The notes beneath the pieces are model-generated. The model was not told the origin of the DNA and did no database searches. It saw only the letters and a program-made list of their open reading frames with translations. Shown one piece after another: positions 59,341 to 64,000 of a DNA stretch of 64,000 nucleotides; the first letter of the stretch is position 1, and every line of letters starts with the position of its first letter. Location: positions 385,082,049 through 385,146,048 of the forward strand of contig CM019064.1 of the NCBI GenBank assembly GCA_009667805.1, written 5' to 3'. The stretch comes from Leptobrachium leishanense. Its lineage: Eukaryota; Chordata; Amphibia; Anura; Megophryidae. The position numbers and the translations under genes were made by a program.

Positions 59341-59803
59341 CTGGAAGGAGAGAAAAAAATATATCAATAAACCAAAAATGATACTTGATGTACACACTAA
59401 TGAAAGTGCTAGTTTTGTCACATTTTCTGAGAATAGATATACACTTTCAGGACAAAGTTTAATGACTAAAAAGAGTTAATTAAGAGATTACCATCAATGA
59501 TTAAGCCATTAATATGGAGATAACAACAAGCCACCCTTCATCTTCTCTAATCTGTACACAGGGCTGGACTGGGACAAAAAAAAAAAAAACGGCCCTGGAC
59601 TTCATTCATGAGACTGGCCCACTATGATTATGCAAACACGCAGGGCTGGATTAAGATCTCTATGGGCCTGGAGCTAAAGATTTTGGGCACTATCACCTCC
59701 TTTACGTTAGCGCTCACATAAATGAACGTTAGGTTAATTGAGGTGACAGTGTACCACACAGATCACCTCCTGATCGCTAACGGGTTAAAAAAATCCGTTA
59801 GTG
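59341..59803. other. Intron with hAT-end and Harbinger-type fragments
   Basis: CAGGGCTGGACTGGGAC at about 59561 and CAGGGCTGGATTAAG at about 59641 resemble left hAT ends of the 4998-9418 type, without right partners. From about 59690 a Harbinger-type fragment (TTACGTTAGCGCTCAC) leads into the hAT at 59804 and continues at 61004. Confidence 0.5.
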
Positions 59804-60995
59804 CAGGGGTGTCAAACTCAAATGTCATCGGGGCCGCATCAGCAGTTTGGTCACCCTCAAAGGGCCAGTTGTATCTGTAGGACTATGTGTCCACTCTTTA
59901 TTATCATAAATTATTGTCACTGCATTCAATTATTACTGTTTTTTGTTCACACATGGATTTGCCCCAGCTCACACATGGATTTGCCCCAGCTCATGGATTT
60001 GCCCCCAGCTCATGGATTTGCCCCCAGCTCACACATGGATTTGCCCCAGCTCATGGATTTGCCCCCAGCTCACACATGGATTTGCCCCACCTCATGGATT
60101 TGCCCCCAGCTCATGGATTTGCCCCCAGCTCTCACCTGGATTTGCCCCAGAGGCAGCCAGCTCTCACATGGATACTTGCCCCAGCTCATGGATTTGCCCC
60201 AACTCATGGATTTGCCCCAACGGCAGCCAGCTCTCACATGGATACTTGCCCCCAGCTTACACATGGATTTGCTCCCAGTTTACACATGGATTTGCCCCCA
60301 GCTTACACATGGATTTGCCCCCAGTTTACACATGGATTTGCCCCCAGTTTACACATGGATTTGCCCCCAGCTTACACATGGATTTGCCCCCAGTTTACAC
60401 ATGGATTTGCCCCCAGCTTACACATGGATTTGCCCCCAGCTTACACATGGATTTGCCCAGCTTACACATGGATTTGCCCCAGTTTACACATGGATTTGCC
60501 CCCATCTTACACATGGATTTGCCCCCAGCTTACACATGGATTTGCCCCAGTTTACACATGGATTTGCCCCAGCTCTCACCTGGATATGCCCCAGCTCTCA
60601 CCTGGATATGCCCCAGAGGCAGCCAGCTCTCACATGGATACTTGCCCCAGCTCCGGCAGGGGTTGAGGGGACCCAGATGCCGGGCAGCGGGAGTGCCTGC
60701 CCGGTCCTGAACAGTCCATCCTGTTGAAGGGGATGCGGCTGCGTGCGCAGGTCACGCGGTCCGGCCAGTCAGGTGGTACAGAGACTCAGTACCACCTGAT
60801 TAGCCGGACCACGTGACCGGCTGCGCCTGCACGCAGCCGCCTCCCCTTTAACAGGACGGACTGTTCAGGACCGTGCCTCAACCCCCGGGCCAGTTTTAGG
60901 GGCGCAAACGCTGCGCAGGCTGGCGGCTGCGCGGGCCACATGACGAGGTCTGGCGGGCCGGATTTGGCCCGCGGGCCTTGTGTTTGACACCCGTG
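59804..60995. mobile_element. hAT element carrying the same minisatellite, 1192 bp
   Basis: The left end CAGGGGTGTCAAACTCA and right end TGTTTGACACCCGTG are inverted, Charlie-like. The octamer CGTTAGTG is duplicated exactly (59796-59803, 60996-61003). The interior has the minisatellite 59948-60655, followed by GGGGACCCAGATGCCGGGCA and the GC-rich inverted repeat also found at 8310-8575. No transposase. Confidence 0.9.
59948..60655. repeat. Minisatellite, about 21-24 bp units, about 30 copies
   Basis: Tandem CCCCAGCTTACACATGGATT / CAGTTTACACATGGATTTG variants. The 308-, 259- and 255-codon ORFs that cross it are translations of the repeat in three frames. Confidence 0.9.
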
Positions 60996-61003
60996 CGTTA
61001 GTG

Positions 61004-61490
61004 AATCGGTATTAGCGCTTTTTAGTGCCAGTTTACTGTACTTTGCTCTCCCTATGTTTAACATGGGGAGCGCAAAGAGTAAACAGAGAGTAATTAGCAT
61101 TAGGATCACAAAGTCCTAACTCTAATTACAAACAGCTGCCGCTAACTGACAAAGTTTGTTACAGGTTAGAGCTGGTGCTGATTCTGCAGAATCAGCAGCA
61201 GCTGTAACCCCCCCCCCAAAAGAAATCACATACTCACCTCTCATCCTGAGGCAACAACAGTGGCCCGATCCGTCGCTTCTGACCACCGGGAGCAGAGTGA
61301 GACTGCGGAAAAAAGTCACCAGTCTCCCTCCGCATTCAATCCACCCATCTGCAGGATCTCGCAATAGGTGAGATCCTGCCAGTCATGTGACCCGGCAGCA
61401 GAAGCCTCCATGGAATTCTATGGACTCCATGATTGGTTGCTTGAGACAACGCTTTAGCGCTGCCCCGAGCGTTCTGGAGCCTAGCGGTCG
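61004..61490. mobile_element. Harbinger-type fragment right of the hAT
   Basis: It contains TTACTGTACTTTGCTCTCCC, TTTAACATGGGGAGCGCAAA and the GC-rich half shared with 43726-44384. No terminal GGGCCCTATTAC seen. A CAGGGCCGGCCCAAGAC hAT-like end follows at about 61504. Confidence 0.55.
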
Positions 61491-61573
61491 CTACGGACAG
61501 GCTCAGGGCCGGCCCAAGACATTGTGCTGCCTGGAGCGAAGGATGAAAGGTTGCCCCACCAAATAACCACTGG

Positions 61574-62523
61574 TGTATATGAGTTATGCCGGGGTTTGTG
61601 TGCTTAAAGATTGTGTTTGCTGCATTTACTTATTATGGCCACCAGAGGGAGACAGAGGCATAATGGACTATGCTGGACATAAACGGAACTACAATTTTCA
61701 TCATGCTTTGCGTGAGTACCGGAAGTGGGTGGGTAGGAAGAGGAAAGACATCAGCAGCCTCCTGCGAAGGAGAGGCAGAGTGAGCCGAGCGGTGAAAGGT
61801 GGAGGACGCACGTGAAACTGCCAGGGATCGTGACTAGGCCGGAGTGCAGGCGCTGCCTCGCTGGTGCTAGAGATCGGGACGGTGACCCTGCAGAGACCTA
61901 CCTACGCACCGCTGAGAGGTCTGAGTAATAATCTGGTTCCGGCTGGACCCCGAGTTAGGAGACCGCGATGATCCATTGGGAGTGCAGGCGGTAAACCGTT
62001 GTACGCAGTGTGGAGATCGGACAAGCAGGGAGCGAATCCGCTGGCACAGAGTCCCAGTACACAGCGGAGAGAAATCCTTGATCGGGTGCTGAACAGATTG
62101 TCTATCGGATGGGTGAGAGGCCTCCCAGGCCGCAGTTCCAAAAATAAGAAACGCACGCTGCAGTATTGTTTAAATCCACAGGGCCCCAACGTGACTAGTC
62201 GAAGATTTGTTTGTTTCATTCACTGGCCAGTTGAATACAGTACCCGGGTACCCGAGACCATACACATACACAATTCCTTCACGGGACTTACACTCCAGAA
62301 CTGAGGGGGTTAATCTTTTTTTTCTTTTGCCGCCGCGTGTTTTTCCCGTATTACGAAATCCTGTCGTTCATATACCGTATCTACATTATATATGCTGCTT
62401 TATTGGGATCAGTAAAGAATATAATCTATAAAAATCCACTACAGTGCTGGTGTATATTTATTCCCTAGTGCGGTGAGACTAACCCGAGGTTAATTCAGCG
62501 GCTCCTCCGGGAGGGAGCGCTAC
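61574..62523 (+). mobile_element. LTR-like dispersed repeat, plus orientation
   Basis: It ends GAGGGAGCGCTACA; the reverse complement matches the start of 6069-7033 over several hundred bases. Internal GGGATCAGTAAAGAATATAA and TTTTCCCGTATTACGAAATC may be LTR promoter or termination elements. The 5' edge and TSD are uncertain. The ORFs inside are not supported. Confidence 0.4.
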
Positions 62524-63015
62524 ACAACCAATGTGGCAAGTTACATAGATATGCTCCAAAAAAGACAATATTTTAGATGAACAAGCGGCTTTTTACCCAG
62601 CCTTAATCCAGTCGGGCCTTTATCACTTTGGAGCATTTCTAAATAAATAGCCACATCCAGAGCAGAGTGCCTGCTCTCTGGCATCATTTTCTGTCTTGAT
62701 CCTTGCTGGGTTGGCTGCACAGCAGCCCCCGAGCTCCCACTGCTCTTTTGGCTGGTACACAAGCGCATTGTTGATTTTTGCCGGCCTGTATATTTGTGTG
62801 TAGCAGAGTCTAAGTGGATGTTATAAAGCCTGCGCCTTCAGATCTGTGGCAATGTGGGGGATATAAAATCCCAGCGATCACTAATGCATTTAAAAAAAAG
62901 CTGTTACCCCCCCTGAATTTCCTCCTTGAACCCCACTGAATGACTATCATCCTGTGTGTCAGATCTTTGTTATTCTATCTCGCTCGGCCTGCGTTTCCTC
63001 CCGGGCTGAGCTTTA
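62524..63015. other. No recognised feature
   Basis: A 75-codon minus ORF (62541-62768) has no motif. No SOAT exon recognised. Confidence 0.45.
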
Positions 63016-63332
63016 GGCCCCGTTCACATCTGGGCGTTTTACAGCGCGTTCCTGTGCACTGTAAAACATCTAAACATGGAAATCCCATGATTTCCTATGG
63101 GGCCCGTTCACACCTGGGCGTTTTACAGCGCTTAGCAATGTGCTGTAAAATGCCATATGCCCGAAGAAGTACAGGATCTTCTTTGTGGCGTATTGCAGCG
63201 TGTTCGCGGCCATAGACTGCAGCGTGAACGCGCTACAATGCACGTTCACGCGTCTTTCCCGTTTGCGCGATACGTGCGTCAAAAATGCGCGTATTACGCG
63301 CATCTGAAAAAGGCTGAGGTGTGAACCCAGCC
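63016..63332. mobile_element. Harbinger-like MITE, 317 bp, TSD TTA
   Basis: It begins GGCCCCGTTCACATCTGGGC and ends GAGGTGTGAACCCAGCC, with TTA on both sides (63013-63015, 63333-63335). Opposite orientation to 57144-57437. Confidence 0.8.
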
Positions 63333-63335
63333 TTA

Positions 63336-63796
63336 CCCACAATCACTGATACGCCACTTTCTGTACCGTGTGCAAGATCACGGAAACTCTTCTCAGAAAG
63401 CCTCTGCCCTGGAACCGCTGACACGGGCGGCTGCTTCTTTTAGGATGTAATGATTTTCCCCAGTATTTAGGCATTATACATGCAATATTATTGTATAATT
63501 ATAACATGAGCGAAGCTCCAGCCTGGAGTCTGATCCTGCCTGTGATCGCCAATATGGTGATTTTTATTTATGTTTAGTGTTTGAAAATAATCGCAAGTTG
63601 TTTGCTTTGCAAATCCAAAATAGCGGAGATAAGAATCAAAATTCAAACCAGAAACATCTACATATTGTGACCTTAAGTAACAATACACACAAACAGCCAA
63701 AAGCAATGTGTGTGAGAGCGGAGAGCAGCTCCATATGGGTTTGTCTATATGTATATGGTGGGTAAGCCCGTAGAGTGAATAATTTGTAAATCTGAC
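63336..63796. other. No recognised feature
   Basis: No exon or element recognised. Confidence 0.45.
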
Positions 63797-64000
63797 CAGT
63801 GGCGTCACTAGGGTTGGTGTCGGTAACTTATGGTGTCACCCCCCTCCCGAGTTTTATGGATTTTTTTTAAACTACTCTTACTCATAAATCAGTACTCCCA
63901 TATAACACTGAATGCTCATACACACGGCGCACATTACTGTGAGGTTTATTGCTGTGGAGCTCTCTCATATGCTCACACACAAATTTTGGCGAACTGCCAG
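63797..64000. mobile_element. Left end of a hAT element with 42-bp satellite unit
   Basis: It starts CAGTGGCGTCACTAGGG, a typical hAT terminus, and by 63905 contains GCTCATACACAC..GCACATTACTGTG and GTGGAGCTCTCTCATATGC, diverged units of the satellite at 5099-5505. It runs off the window, so the TSD cannot be checked. Confidence 0.6.

Noticed and set aside
59801..60727. Long ORFs of 255-308 codons
   Set aside because: Same minisatellite read in three frames. Open frames follow from a stop-free repeat unit, not selection.

Overview
The window looks like intronic and intergenic DNA from a large, transposon-rich vertebrate genome, most likely an anuran amphibian. The transposon mixture points there: CR1 and L2 LINEs, a Penelope-like element (PLE), BEL/Pao, an endogenous retrovirus, Tc1, many hAT, PIF/Harbinger-like and piggyBac MITEs. 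The one host gene found is a vertebrate sterol O-acyltransferase, closest to SOAT2. No bacterial-type genes, CRISPR arrays, rRNA or tRNA genes were seen. The species call is inference.

Host gene. Five SOAT exons lie on the minus strand (59340-59211, 56990-56894, 56783-56685, 54834-54699, 45211-45066). All have GT-AG borders and compatible phases. They encode the C-terminal half of the enzyme, including the FYxDWWN region, the conserved TWN asparagine and the HEY histidine. The 5' exons would lie beyond 64000, and the last short exon was not found. Exon 56990-56894 is one base short inside the invariant HCWLNAFAE block, so it is frameshifted as written. The introns (110 bp to 9.5 kb) are filled with transposons.

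Left third (1-19.5 kb). A PLE is broken into four pieces (about 4898-4997, 9427-9548, 17472-17766, 18694-18800) by a 4.4 kb hAT (TSD GACATACT), a 7.9 kb minus-strand endogenous retrovirus (TSD ACAG) and a 0.9 kb piggyBac MITE (TSD TTAA). Removing each insert leaves the PLE reading frame continuous at the join. The hAT itself carries a 42-bp satellite, a fold-back, an LTR-like block, a Harbinger-like MITE and another hAT.

Middle (19.5-45 kb). An L2 LINE carries a complete BEL/Pao element (19624-26681, 494-bp LTRs, TSD ACACC) and a retroposon-like insertion. Then come a Tc1 copy, a Harbinger-type element holding a CR1 LINE that itself holds a MITE, an L1 ORF1-only retrocopy, and a 2.6 kb hAT with captured fragments.

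Right third (45-64 kb). The SOAT introns contain a near full-length CR1 with an intact esterase-type ORF1, a second Harbinger element holding a Tc1 that holds a 354-bp insertion, further MITEs, a degenerate telomere-like tract, and a hAT carrying the same minisatellite module as the hAT at 7918-8724 despite different termini.

Most apparent ORFs are shadows or minisatellite translations. Family names rest on motifs and terminal structures read by eye; no database search was run.
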